Positions 1-8,048 of a DNA stretch of 64,000 nucleotides are shown here, piece by piece; positions within the stretch are counted from its first letter, which is position 1, and every line of letters starts with the position of its first letter. The notes beneath the pieces were generated by a model. That model made no database searches, was not told the origin of the DNA, and saw only the letters and a list, made by a program, of their open reading frames with translations. Location of the stretch: NCBI RefSeq assembly GCF_000307875.1, contig NZ_AJLS01000057.1, forward strand, positions 1-64,000, given 5' to 3'. The position numbers and the translations under genes are program-made. Source of the stretch: Neobacillus bataviensis LMG 21833. GTDB taxonomy: Bacteria > Bacillota > Bacilli > Bacillales > Cytobacillaceae.

Positions 1-804
1 AACCATCATATGGAAATGTGATTAGCCGAGCACAAGGTTAATTTTTCAAAAGGGGAGCTGGTCGGATTAAAGCGGCTGGTTCGTTTTGCTGCGAAGATCC
101 CTGGTGTTTGCAATGCCAAAATAGGTACGATGTTAAAAGCGATAAATGATGAATACCACGATAATGGAATTTCCCGTTCTACGTTTAAACGGATGATTGG
201 CAAGGCAAAAGCAGTAGGTATTTTCACTGTCTATGAAACGGAGCGGGGTAACGGTTCGCAGTCGAGTAATCTCTATATATTTAATCGTTTTCCCGTAAAT
301 GAACCACCCGAACAGAAAACAATGAACCACCCAATAGAAACTATTAATCTTTTAAAAACTGAAAAAGATCAAAAGATAAAAAAACGTAAAGAAGAACCGT
401 CTGAATTAAATCACACCTTTGTGAGCAACCGTGTTCCACAGGAATTTGTTCAATTTGTTAGATGTTTCTTCGATGATGCCAAGTTAATCGAGGACTATTG
501 GCATATGGTTCATATCCTGGCTTTTGACTATAAACTGCTTGAAGAAACAGATGTCGTTGTGGGAATCGCCATTGAATCCTTTAGACAACTGATTAGAAAA
601 CTAAAATTCACAAAGGCTGTTCGGAATCCGATTGCTTACTTCTTTGGAATCCTAAAAAAGAAGTTTTGCCGGTATTACGATGAGCGGTTAGAGGAAAAAC
701 GTGTAGAAGGAATCGTTGAAGATGAACCAATTCTCTATACTATTGCTGGTGAAACTTTCGAGTGGGATTGGTTGCATGGGGGAAGTGTGAAGATGGTTGG
801 GTGA
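1..804 (+). pseudogene. HTH replication-type cytosolic protein, 5' part broken by a stop
   Basis: The frame that ends at 804 is open from position 22, but a TGA sits at 19-21. The residues just after that stop (an EHKVNF...KGELVGLKRLVRFAAK stretch) look like conserved protein, so the real start should lie further upstream. The middle (GISRSTFKRMIGKAKAVGIFTV) reads as a winged-helix DNA-binding segment like those of plasmid/phage replication-associated Bacillus proteins, followed by a Lys/Glu-rich linker and a helical C-terminus. A shortened product could start at the ATG at 130, but no good ribosome-binding site precedes it. I call it a probable pseudogene, cut by the window edge. The function is inferred only from the HTH-like character. 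Confidence 0.5.
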
Positions 805-808
805 AGCA

Positions 809-1120
809 GGGGACAGTTCTTTTACTTCATCGAACACCTTTGGTGAATTAGAAGAAATGCAATTGTGTATCGAGATGATATCTTTTGCCGGATTTTAATT
901 ATAGAAACTCTCTAATTATCGATGCTGCTTCTTCCAAAGGAAACTATCATTTTGTAATTGGATAAACCAAACTCCCATAAAAAACGTGAACACTAATCTA
1001 TCAGAAATAATTCCCTAGAAATATTTCGTGAAATTCGGGGGTCGCCACCTACGTGCTATCACTTAGGTGAACTAGGATTCAGACCCAATTTTCCGAGAGC
1101 GAAAAAAAGAGCATATTGGA
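809..1120. other. Intergenic spacer with repeat fragments
   Basis: There is no credible gene here. It contains a GGGGACAGTTCT motif at 809-820, which recurs at 43468 and 43614. It also holds a damaged copy of the GTCAGACCCC-type palindromic repeat around 1037-1090, where a cgggggtc arm faces a cagaccc arm. Confidence 0.4.
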
Positions 1121-1240
1121 TTGAAATTATCGCCATTTCAAATTGTTTTTTGAATCATGGCAGTAGATATTTCCAAAACAAATGAACAATTGCCGTAAAT
1201 TTGTTAAGGACTGACAGGCATTAGGTGCTTTAGCTTACAA
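1121..1240 (+). pseudogene. Relic of a DGQHR/DndB-like gene
   Basis: About 120 bp are clearly homologous at nucleotide level to bases 5146-5267 inside the DGQHR gene downstream. Shared blocks include GAAATTATCGCCATTTCA, CATGGCAG.AGATATTTCC, GCCGTAAATTTGT and GGACTGACAGGCAT. Small deletions and substitutions destroy the reading frame. It is therefore a decayed duplicate fragment of a neighbouring island gene, not an expressed gene. The homology is seen directly; the order of events is inferred. Confidence 0.75.
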
Positions 1241-1352
1241 AGGAAATAAATATTAATGTTTAATTTTATCTCCAGTGTTAAAATAAGGATATTATTATCA
1301 AATAATTTCAAAAGTAATGATGCCTTTACTTGCATAATAGGAGAGAATGAAA

Positions 1353-1667
1353 ATGAAAGAAATTCAACAAAGAGTCTTAGCATTTCGCGATGAAAGAGAT
1401 TGGAAACAATATCATAATGAAAAAGATTTGGCTATTTCTATTTCCCTCGAGGCAAATGAATTGCTGGAAAATTTTCAATGGAGAACAAGCGAAGAAGCAA
1501 TCGTCGAATCCAAGCAAAATATAAAAGAAGAAATGGCGGATATTCTAATATACCTTGTCCAACTTGCTGATAAGCTGGAAATTAATCTTGAAGAAGAAGT
1601 CTTTGACAAGCTGGTTAAAAACGCTATTAAATACCCGGTGAACAGAAGTGGGGAAAAAGTTAAATGA
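1353..1667 (+). CDS. MazG-like nucleotide pyrophosphohydrolase
   Basis: A small all-alpha NTP pyrophosphohydrolase of the MazG/RS21-C6 type, expected to hydrolyse (d)NTPs to monophosphates. The family pattern is visible: FRDERDWKQYHN near the N-terminus, then SLEANELLENFQW with the ExxE metal ligands, then KEEMADILIY with the downstream E/D pair. The ATG at 1353 sits 7 nt after AGGAGAG; the ATG at 1347 is too close to it. The stop overlaps the next gene by 4 bp (ATGA), so the two are translationally coupled. A close paralogue lies at 12320 and is also followed by a DUF2075 gene. A nucleotide-pool role in defence is inference from this repeated linkage. Confidence 0.85.
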   Translation: MKEIQQRVLAFRDERDWKQYHNEKDLAISISLEANELLENFQWRTSEEAIVESKQNIKEEMADILIYLVQLADKLEINLEEEVFDKLVKNAIKYPVNRSGEKVK

Positions 1668-3514
1668 TTATTTATAATGAGACCTCTTCAAGCTTTTTAA
1701 ACCATATTTATGAAAATAAAATTGGGTACGTTCTTAAGAAAAACGTTCTTGCAAAAATGAACAAGGTTGTTTCGGGAAGTGAATTAAGATCGTGGGAAAA
1801 CTCACTTCCTCAAATGGCTAAGGTACTAAGGGATGCAGATTTAAAAGAGGATACACATGTCTTATTAGAATATAAGCTGCCTTCATCTGAAAAAAGAATC
1901 GACTTTCTCGTGGCAGGACAAGACGAACAAGGAACAAAAAATGCAATCATTATTGAGTTGAAACAATGGCAGAAAGCAAAAGTGGCTGAAGGAGATGGAA
2001 TTGTTCGGACATTTCTAGGTGGAAGGGATCGAGAAACGGTTCATCCTGCCTATCAAGCATCTTCCTATAAGAGATATTTGCAGAATTTCAATGAGTCCTT
2101 ATACAGTGACTCCACATCGATTCAGCTTCACTCGTGTGCCTATTTACATAATTATATTATGGCAAGTATGGGGGAGCCACTGCTGGATAAGCGTTACAGC
2201 AGTTATCTACAGGAATCTCCTGTGTACTTTCAATTCAGTGATCGGGACTTGGCAAAGAATATCCGAAAGTTGGTTTCAAAAGGGAATGGCATGGAAATTG
2301 CTGAAACCATAGAAAATGGAAAAATCAGACCTTCTAAAAAATTAGTTGAAACAGTAGGATCACTCATTGAAGGCAATGAAGAGTTCGTACTACTCGATGA
2401 GCAAAAGGTTGCCTATGAAAAAGTAGTGAGCAAATATAACCAATTTAAAGCACAAACAGATCAAAAACATGTAATTATTATTAAAGGTGGCCCAGGTACA
2501 GGGAAATCTGTCATTGGATTAAACTTAATGAGTTATATGCTAAAGTCGAAGGCATATGTGGAATATATAACACCTAACCAGGCATTTAGGGAAGTACTCC
2601 GTAAAAAGCTAATTGGGTCTTCAGGTCATGTGGAAGTGAGAGATTTATTTAAAGGGTCTGCCTCCTACGTGCATGCACCTGAAAATTATTTTGATGTCCT
2701 TATTTGCGATGAAGCACATCGACTAAAAGAGCAAGGACATATGAAAAAGAAGATTGAAGGAGAAAATCAAGTTACACAAATCATTCGATCGTCACGAATA
2801 AGCGTGTTCTTCATTGATGATTTTCAGAAAATCTCAAAAAAAGACATTGGAAGTGTAAAAGAGGTAGAAAAAGAAGCAGCCAGATTCGGAGCAGATATAC
2901 ATACGGTTGAACTTGAATCACAATACCGCTGTTCAGGATCAGGTAATTACATCTCATGGCTTGATAGTATTCTAAATTATGACCAAGAAGCATTTAAACT
3001 TGAAGGTGATTTTGATTTCAAACTGGTTTCCAGCCCTCAACAATTGAAAGAGGAAATAGTTGATAAACATGGGGGAAGATTGTTAGCAGGTTACGCATGG
3101 GATTGGACGAAAAATGTCGTGAATGGAAAGCTTGCTGATGATGTTGTCATTGAGGAGCATAATTTTGCGTTGCCGTGGAATGATCCAAATAGAATTGACT
3201 GGGCCATTCATCCAGAATGTGCCAACCAAATCGGTTGTATTCACACAGTTCAAGGCCTGGAAATGGATTATGTTGGTGTAATTATTGGAAAGGATTTAGG
3301 CTTTGATGAAGATACTCAAAAGCTCATTGTTAGACGAGATGAGTTTAAAGACAAAGGAGCAAAACCAGCTAAACCGAAGAAAGGCGCGGTTGACCCGCTC
3401 GTTGACCTTGTTCGGAATACATATAGAACGTTAATGACTAGAGGAATGAAGGGTTGTTACGTTTATTGTTGTGATAAGGGGTTGGAGAAATATATCCAAG
3501 AAAGAAGTAAGTGA
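1664..3514 (+). CDS. PD-(D/E)XK nuclease fused to DUF2075 helicase
   Basis: A 616-residue two-part enzyme. Residues about 60-110 hold a PD-(D/E)XK nuclease core (D80 in RIDFLV, then E98-L-K100). Residues about 255-600 form a DUF2075-type superfamily 1 P-loop helicase with Walker A GGPGTGKS at 275-282, Walker B around D349-E350 (LICDEAHR), and a late HTVQGLEMDY motif. The architecture resembles nuclease-helicase immunity proteins, so DNA cleavage or unwinding during phage attack is the likely role. It is coupled to the MazG-like gene by an ATGA overlap. No terminator is obvious directly after it. Confidence 0.8.
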   Translation: MIIYNETSSSFLNHIYENKIGYVLKKNVLAKMNKVVSGSELRSWENSLPQMAKVLRDADLKEDTHVLLEYKLPSSEKRIDFLVAGQDEQGTKNAIIIELKQWQKAKVAEGDGIVRTFLGGRDRETVHPAYQASSYKRYLQNFNESLYSDSTSIQLHSCAYLHNYIMASMGEPLLDKRYSSYLQESPVYFQFSDRDLAKNIRKLVSKGNGMEIAETIENGKIRPSKKLVETVGSLIEGNEEFVLLDEQKVAYEKVVSKYNQFKAQTDQKHVIIIKGGPGTGKSVIGLNLMSYMLKSKAYVEYITPNQAFREVLRKKLIGSSGHVEVRDLFKGSASYVHAPENYFDVLICDEAHRLKEQGHMKKKIEGENQVTQIIRSSRISVFFIDDFQKISKKDIGSVKEVEKEAARFGADIHTVELESQYRCSGSGNYISWLDSILNYDQEAFKLEGDFDFKLVSSPQQLKEEIVDKHGGRLLAGYAWDWTKNVVNGKLADDVVIEEHNFALPWNDPNRIDWAIHPECANQIGCIHTVQGLEMDYVGVIIGKDLGFDEDTQKLIVRRDEFKDKGAKPAKPKKGAVDPLVDLVRNTYRTLMTRGMKGCYVYCCDKGLEKYIQERSK

Positions 3515-3612
3515 AGTATTGAAAAGTTGAAATGGAAATATGATCGAAAATCATTTTAAGATAAAAATGGATACTCAAAAATACATGTTGGATCAAAACG
3601 GATTATAACCTT

Positions 3613-3740
3613 AAGGGTCAGACCCCCGACGTGATGTGAGCGTGAAGCCCTAGGCAATTATGGCGGAGACCGTCAAAGTAAAAATTTCGGACGAATGGAT
3701 TGTCCTGCGGCCGTTCGTGCAATAAAATTTTCGTATGTCA
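3613..3740. repeat. GTCAGACCCC-family repeat, one arm, with short tail
   Basis: AGGGTCAGACCCCCGACGTG at about 3613-3632 matches the arms of the palindrome at 7318-7368 and the copy at 49728. The partner arm is missing here. A 21-codon open stretch (MAETVKVKISDEW...) from about 3660 lies inside the same repeat block and has no good ribosome-binding site. Confidence 0.45.
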
Positions 3741-3749
3741 AAATGGTGA

Positions 3750-3914
3750 GTTACTGATGTATTAACACGTTTTCATGGGCACTTGGTCCCGAGATTCGAA
3801 GGGCAAAACTTTGCCTACTTCTATACTGAGGATGCAGAAACCCAGAATGAAGAAGAGACAAAATTAGACGAGACAAAAAGAAATATCATAGAAACTATAA
3901 AGGTATTGGCTTAA
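3750..3914 (+). pseudogene. C-terminal relic of an unidentified protein
   Basis: An open stretch of about 54 codons (VTDVLTRFHGHLVPRFEG...NIIETIKVLA) follows directly after a TGA, has no start codon or ribosome-binding site, and ends exactly at a strong terminator. That suggests the surviving 3' end of a lost gene. I do not recognise the family. Confidence 0.35.
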
Positions 3915-3930
3915 AACCCAATACCTTTTT
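3899..3930 (+). terminator. Rho-independent terminator
   Basis: AAGGTATTGG and CCAATACCTT form a 10-bp stem around TTAAAACC, followed by TTTTT. It overlaps the stop of the relic at 3750-3914. Confidence 0.75.
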
Positions 3931-4379
3931 GATTGCTAATTATATTGGCTATTTTCAATTCAAAAAGATATCCAAAACCGTAAATATTTTAGCTATCTTT
4001 CTTCCTTTTCTACTTAAAAACTGACCTCCTTATTAATTCAAAGCCACTCCTTGTTTTGTTCCGCAAAAAGACTTTCGTAAGTTACAACGCTAATATTGAC
4101 CAAATATCGAATAAACGGTGAACAAACTGTCACAAGTAAAATAATAAATAATCATGGCGTTCTAAGCCTCAAAAATAAAAGTTTGTTAAGAGAATTTTGG
4201 ATTGATTGTTGGTAAAACCGCTTATTCAAAAACAAAAATGATATTTTACTATAGTTATAAAATTTGTCAAGGTTCTGCAGAATACAGGACAAAGGAACAA
4301 CATGAAGTGTAAATTCAACGAATGAGTATAGGAAAATTCCAATTTACAATTGTAGTTCGATATCAATATAATATTGTCG
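3931..4379. other. AT-rich spacer, no gene seen
   Basis: About 450 bp of AT-rich sequence upstream of the DGQHR pair. No convincing coding frame. It presumably holds the promoter of the pair, but no clear -35/-10 stands out. Confidence 0.3.
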
Positions 4380-4395
4380 AAAGGGGTGATGATGA

Positions 4396-5493
4396 TTGTC
4401 AAATCATGACTTTAGAACCATTATTGAAGGAATTGACTATAATCAGTTTGGAAAAAAGGTACTTGCTACCCAATTACGATTTTCAACATTGGAAGCACTT
4501 TTTGAAGTGGATCAAGAGGTACAGCGAAAATTAGATACGCAGCGAAGATCGGAAATAAGAGAGTTTATTTTAAAATCATTAAAGGGAAAGGATTTTTATT
4601 TTTCACCATTTATCTTTTCTGCAAGGGGGGCATTTAACAACACTGAACATGGCTGGGCGTTAGAACCAGGCACTAAGCTATACATATTGGATGGACAACA
4701 CAGAAGCTCCGCGATGTCTTCAGCATTAAGCCACTTAAAATCCCAAAAGGAAACAGCGGAAGAAATGGGAAACGATAAAGAAGCAAAGATCATCCAAGGG
4801 TACATCGAGAAGCTGAGAGATTATCCAGTGGCGATGCAGGTGTATTTGGATTTAACACAGGAAGAAGAGAGGCAGCTTTTCACGGATATCAATACAGAGC
4901 GAAAGGAAGCGCATATTGGGTTAATTATGCAATACGACCATCGTGACGAATATACAGAACTAACAAGAAAGGTAGCCAAACGATTGCAGTCAGAATTTGA
5001 GATTGAACAAGAACTATCCCGTCTAACAAACTATAATTCATCTGTTACCTCATTGACGATTATGAAAAAATGCTTATTGGCTATGTTTGAAGGGAACTTA
5101 ACCGTAAAAAAGGGAGAGGCGAATTTCGGAAACTATAAACCAAATGAAATTATCGCCATTTCACAATTATTTTTTGAAACATGGCAGCAGATATTTCCTA
5201 AACAAATGGCCAATCGCCGTAAATTTGTGACCGGACTGACAGGCATACAAGTGGCCTTAGCTTACACCGTTTTTCATCTCACCAAGAATTACTCTATTTC
5301 TCATCAAGAAGCCATCATGCAGCTTAGTAAATTAAAAAAACATTGCACATGGGAACATGATCATCCACTATTTACACATCTATACGACCCTGGAACCAGG
5401 AGAATTAAGCATCATTCTTCCACAACAGCTATTCAAAAAACAGCATGGAAATTTAAGGCGATGATAGATAAAGAAAGGATTGGATCCACTTGA
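4396..5493 (+). CDS. DGQHR-domain protein, DndB-like
   Basis: Contains the signature LYILDGQHR at about residue 96, typical of the DndB/DGQHR family (DndB regulates DNA phosphorothioation genes; stand-alone homologues sit in defence islands). The pattern VYLDLTQEEERQLFTDINTERK after it is also typical of the family. The start is a TTG at 4396, because AAAGGGGTGAT just upstream is the only good ribosome-binding site and the nearby ATGs run into stops. It overlaps the next gene by 4 bp (TTGA). No dndCDE genes are nearby, so a role in DNA sulfur modification is not implied. A decayed copy of its 3' half lies at 1121-1240. Confidence 0.75.
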   Translation: MSNHDFRTIIEGIDYNQFGKKVLATQLRFSTLEALFEVDQEVQRKLDTQRRSEIREFILKSLKGKDFYFSPFIFSARGAFNNTEHGWALEPGTKLYILDGQHRSSAMSSALSHLKSQKETAEEMGNDKEAKIIQGYIEKLRDYPVAMQVYLDLTQEEERQLFTDINTERKEAHIGLIMQYDHRDEYTELTRKVAKRLQSEFEIEQELSRLTNYNSSVTSLTIMKKCLLAMFEGNLTVKKGEANFGNYKPNEIIAISQLFFETWQQIFPKQMANRRKFVTGLTGIQVALAYTVFHLTKNYSISHQEAIMQLSKLKKHCTWEHDHPLFTHLYDPGTRRIKHHSSTTAIQKTAWKFKAMIDKERIGST

Positions 5494-6518
5494 TCGTGAA
5501 CAATGTATTTTCCAAGCGGCAAGCGATGGTTACCTACACCATTCAAGAGCTGACAACACTTATCCAAAACGGGCAAGTGAAATTACGAGAGGTAAACAAA
5601 TTGCATGTCAGAGCAATTAAAAAATATATTCTTGAAAACGTTTTAACTGAACAGATTTATTTTCCGCCATTAGTTGCAGCAGCCGAAAGATTAGGTGAGG
5701 ACAAGCCTTTAGAACTGATGATTATTGATGGGAACCAACGATTAAAAGCATTTTGCCAGATTGAAGAAATGGGAAGCCGAGAGGTAAAGAGTGACAATGA
5801 GGAACACATGAAAATAGGCTACAAACTTCTTCAGTTCCTTCAAAAAACGGAAGTAGCCGTGCAAATCTTTGAAGGTTTGGCAAAGGAAGAGGCAGATCAG
5901 TTATTTATTGACCTGAATACGAAGGGAAAAAAGGTAGCATTATCAAAGAGGATTGCTTTCGACTCCAGAAAAGAATTGAACAAAATCACCAATACCATTT
6001 TAAAAAACAATAAACAGCTTAAGATTGCCGGTGTAGAGATTGAGAAAAGGGCGATTGTTCGGCCAACGAATAAGAAATTGCTGTCATTGTCACAGTTGCG
6101 CCAGATAGTGGCTATTTTTCTGACTGGAAGAATGATTCATCGTGTGGTAGATGATTACTATGAAGCAAATCTCGCAGCCAATGACTATATTAAACTCATT
6201 ACGGTTTGGTTCAATGAATTATTTCAGCAGTATCCGCCAGACCGAATGGGAGACTTTGAAGAATCCATGTTAGCCAATTTCCCGCTACTTTTGAGCGTTG
6301 CCTATTATGTTAATAAAGGCATGGAAAAACAATCATTTGAAGAGCGGCAGCAAGAAATGTTTCACCGAATGGAACGGTTAAGACAAGTAGATTGGAAGCG
6401 AGATAATCCTGTATGGAAAAATTATAAGGGTGTTATTAGATCAGGTTATTATTTTTTATCGAATGACAAAAAGAATATTGAAAAACTAGTTGCTTTGCTG
6501 GAGCAGCAAGGGAGGTGA
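5490..6518 (+). CDS. DGQHR-family partner with DGNQR variant motif
   Basis: A second DndB-like protein, translationally coupled to the first (TTG start at 5490 overlapping its stop). It keeps the fold pattern (MIIDGNQRL near residue 75, then VQIFEGLAKEEADQLFIDLNTKGKK) but carries DGNQR in place of DGQHR. The pair may form a hetero-oligomer with one canonical and one variant subunit; that is inference. Near the 3' end it reads into a hairpin and then a strong terminator, so 4396-6518 is a self-contained two-gene operon. Confidence 0.7.
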   Translation: MIVNNVFSKRQAMVTYTIQELTTLIQNGQVKLREVNKLHVRAIKKYILENVLTEQIYFPPLVAAAERLGEDKPLELMIIDGNQRLKAFCQIEEMGSREVKSDNEEHMKIGYKLLQFLQKTEVAVQIFEGLAKEEADQLFIDLNTKGKKVALSKRIAFDSRKELNKITNTILKNNKQLKIAGVEIEKRAIVRPTNKKLLSLSQLRQIVAIFLTGRMIHRVVDDYYEANLAANDYIKLITVWFNELFQQYPPDRMGDFEESMLANFPLLLSVAYYVNKGMEKQSFEERQQEMFHRMERLRQVDWKRDNPVWKNYKGVIRSGYYFLSNDKKNIEKLVALLEQQGR

Positions 6519-6540
6519 GGGAAATGTGAAAAAAGGTAAA

Positions 6541-6585
6541 AAACTCATAGGCGGCTAAGTCTTGCCGGACATCGCCCATGAGTTT
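6541..6585 (+). other. Strong hairpin after the DGQHR pair
   Basis: AAACTCATAGGCG and CGCCCATGAGTTT pair with one mismatch around a 19-nt loop. There is no T-run directly after it. It lies just before the terminator at 6594 and may protect the 3' end of the transcript. Confidence 0.55.
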
Positions 6586-6593
6586 CAGCAGTT

Positions 6594-6628
6594 GGGTATA
6601 CCAACTTGAAGTTTAGTATACCCTTTTT
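6594..6628 (+). terminator. Rho-independent terminator of the DGQHR operon
   Basis: GGGTATAC and GTATACCC form a perfect 8-bp stem, with an inner AACTT/AAGTT pairing, followed by TTTTT. Confidence 0.85.
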
Positions 6629-6683
6629 CGTAAAAAAATCATAGATGTAAGATTAAAAGAATATATGAAAGAAGGTATATTGG

Positions 6684-7259
6684 ATGGACTTAATGTATGA
6701 TTATTTAATTAATGAAAAAACTGTGTTGTTTTACGGAGTATTATATGAAAACGGCGAATTATTTACGCATGTGATCGATCAGGACGACGAGTTTTTGGTA
6801 GCGATGTCACCAGTCCAGCTGATAGACAAGTCCCTCATAAGTTATGGCTCTAGCATTAAGGGGGCTCTCCATAGCTCGGCTCAGCTGCTTGGTAAAAATC
6901 ATAGGATGTATCCAATTAAAATAGATGCATGTTTAGACATTTGGCTATTTCCAACAAAGTCTTATAAGAATGAAACCTGCATTTGGTTTGCACTCAACCA
7001 TGTGAAGAGAATACTACCGCTTGGTATTAAATTTACAAAAGTATGCTTAAGTTATGGACATACGATTGAAATTGTCATGAGAGAATCAGCATTTCGTGAA
7101 AAACGCTTGACCGCAGAAGAATTAAAAGAAAAAATAACAACTAACACAAAAAACTCTATGAATTTCATGGTCGAACCAAAGAAAGGATTTGTGATTAAAG
7201 AGGAAAAAGGCAAGTATAAGTGTAGGGTTAGAAATAAAGATAAGGTAATGAAAGATTAG
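6684..7259 (+). CDS. comK: ComK-family competence transcription factor
   Basis: A 191-residue protein with the ComK core pattern: PVQLIDKSLISYGSS followed by a basic/polar stretch and IDIWLFPTKSY-like ...LDIWLFPT, then a C..W..HV segment. In Bacillus, ComK binds AT-boxes and switches on DNA uptake genes. The length matches B. subtilis ComK (about 192 aa). The ATG at 6684 follows GAAGG. The C-terminal third is more divergent and basic. Bacillaceae often carry two comK paralogues, so this may be comK1 or comK2. Its position between defence genes and a tRNA integration site is unusual. Confidence 0.8.
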   Translation: MDLMYDYLINEKTVLFYGVLYENGELFTHVIDQDDEFLVAMSPVQLIDKSLISYGSSIKGALHSSAQLLGKNHRMYPIKIDACLDIWLFPTKSYKNETCIWFALNHVKRILPLGIKFTKVCLSYGHTIEIVMRESAFREKRLTAEELKEKITTNTKNSMNFMVEPKKGFVIKEEKGKYKCRVRNKDKVMKD

Positions 7260-7317
7260 CAAAGTAGAAATGAACTATACCTTTATGGAAAATTGATAAA
7301 TAATGAAAAATATTTAA

Positions 7318-7368
7318 GGTCAGATCCCCGACGTGTGCTAACGCTTTAGCACACCGGGGGTCTGACCC
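7318..7368. repeat. Long palindromic repeat, GTCAGACCCC family
   Basis: A near-perfect inverted repeat: GTCAGATCCCCG..GTGTGCTAA pairs with TTAGCACAC..GGGGGTCTGAC, about 20 bp of stem around a tiny loop. Related arms occur near 1037, 3613 and 49728, so this is a dispersed palindromic (MITE/REP-like) family. It lies between comK and the ATPase fragment. Confidence 0.75.
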
Positions 7369-7386
7369 TAATCTTTAAGTATATTT

Positions 7387-7644
7387 TTGGCAAAGACACT
7401 CCTTAAAAATCAAGATGGGTTGAATACAATTTTTATGGATGACCCTATACACCATTTAGATAACCTAAATATACCTTCTTTTATTGATTTATTACGAACT
7501 ATTACAAACCAACTTCATAAACAGGTCATACTTTCAACTCATAATGAGAATTTCTATAAATTAATTAAAAGGAAATTGGATCCAAAATTTACAAGATTGA
7601 AGTTTATTGAATTTGAACCCTTCGGTAAAATTCGAAATCAATAA
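7387..7644 (+). pseudogene. C-terminal fragment of an SMC/RecF-like ATPase
   Basis: The only recognisable part is the end of an ABC/SMC-type ATPase: IFMDDPIHHLDN (Walker B followed by a D-loop-like segment) and QVILSTHNENFYKLI (H-switch). The Walker A half and coiled coil are missing. The start codon would be a TTG without a ribosome-binding site, right after the palindromic repeat. It is a 5'-truncated remnant, probably of an OLD/RloC/SbcC-like defence ATPase. Confidence 0.65.
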
Positions 7645-7807
7645 TACTATAATTACCAGTTCTTTGAAATGATATATTCTACTTGAAAAAAAATGCATAC
7701 ATCCCCCATTAAATTAAACTGTGATGATAAAGAGTAAAATGGTGTAGGGATTCAATGAATAACCGTAGAGATAGACTTTTGGAACGGTGATATAAAGCCA
7801 TTTGTTC

Positions 7808-7903
7808 GGGAGGGAATGGGGACTGGTGTCCTCCACAGTCTTCAAAACTGCTTGAGACCTGCGTGCCAGGTCTGCTGGGTTCGATTCCCAGGCGGTCCCG
7901 CCA
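7808..7903 (+). tRNA. selC: tRNA-Sec (anticodon TCA), degenerate or chimeric
   Basis: The hallmarks of a selenocysteine tRNA are present. There is a 6-bp D-stem (7818-7823 with 7828-7833) closing a 4-nt loop. The anticodon loop CTTCAAA has TCA at 7842-7844. A 7-bp long variable arm pairs 7855-7861 with 7867-7873, a 5-bp T-stem closes TTCGATT, and the gene ends G-CCA at 7900-7903. The acceptor stem is imperfect: 7808-7815 against 7892-7899 has three mismatches. The top anticodon-stem pair is A-C. The gene may be inactive, or a hybrid made by integration. No selA, selB or selD is visible in the window. Confidence 0.7.
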
Positions 7904-8002
7904 ACACAATTATTTCAACGTTTATAATAAAATTTTCCCTCCACAGTCTAAACCGTGTTTTTTGGCTAGACTGGTGAAGACTGATTGTCGAGACTGTGGA
8001 GG
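7830..8002. other. Recombination-site repeats at the selC locus
   Basis: The 12-mer CCTCCACAGTCT occurs inside the tRNA anticodon arm (7830-7841) and again at 7938-7949. Its perfect inverse AGACTGTGGAGG occurs at 7991-8002, 47 bp before the integrase start. Such copies of the tRNA anticodon arm fit core or arm sites of a tyrosine recombinase that integrates into selC. The repeats are seen directly; the att role is inferred. Confidence 0.55.
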
Positions 8003-8048
8003 AGAATTACTCTTAGTCACCTATAAAAATTCATAGGGGGCTATTTTT

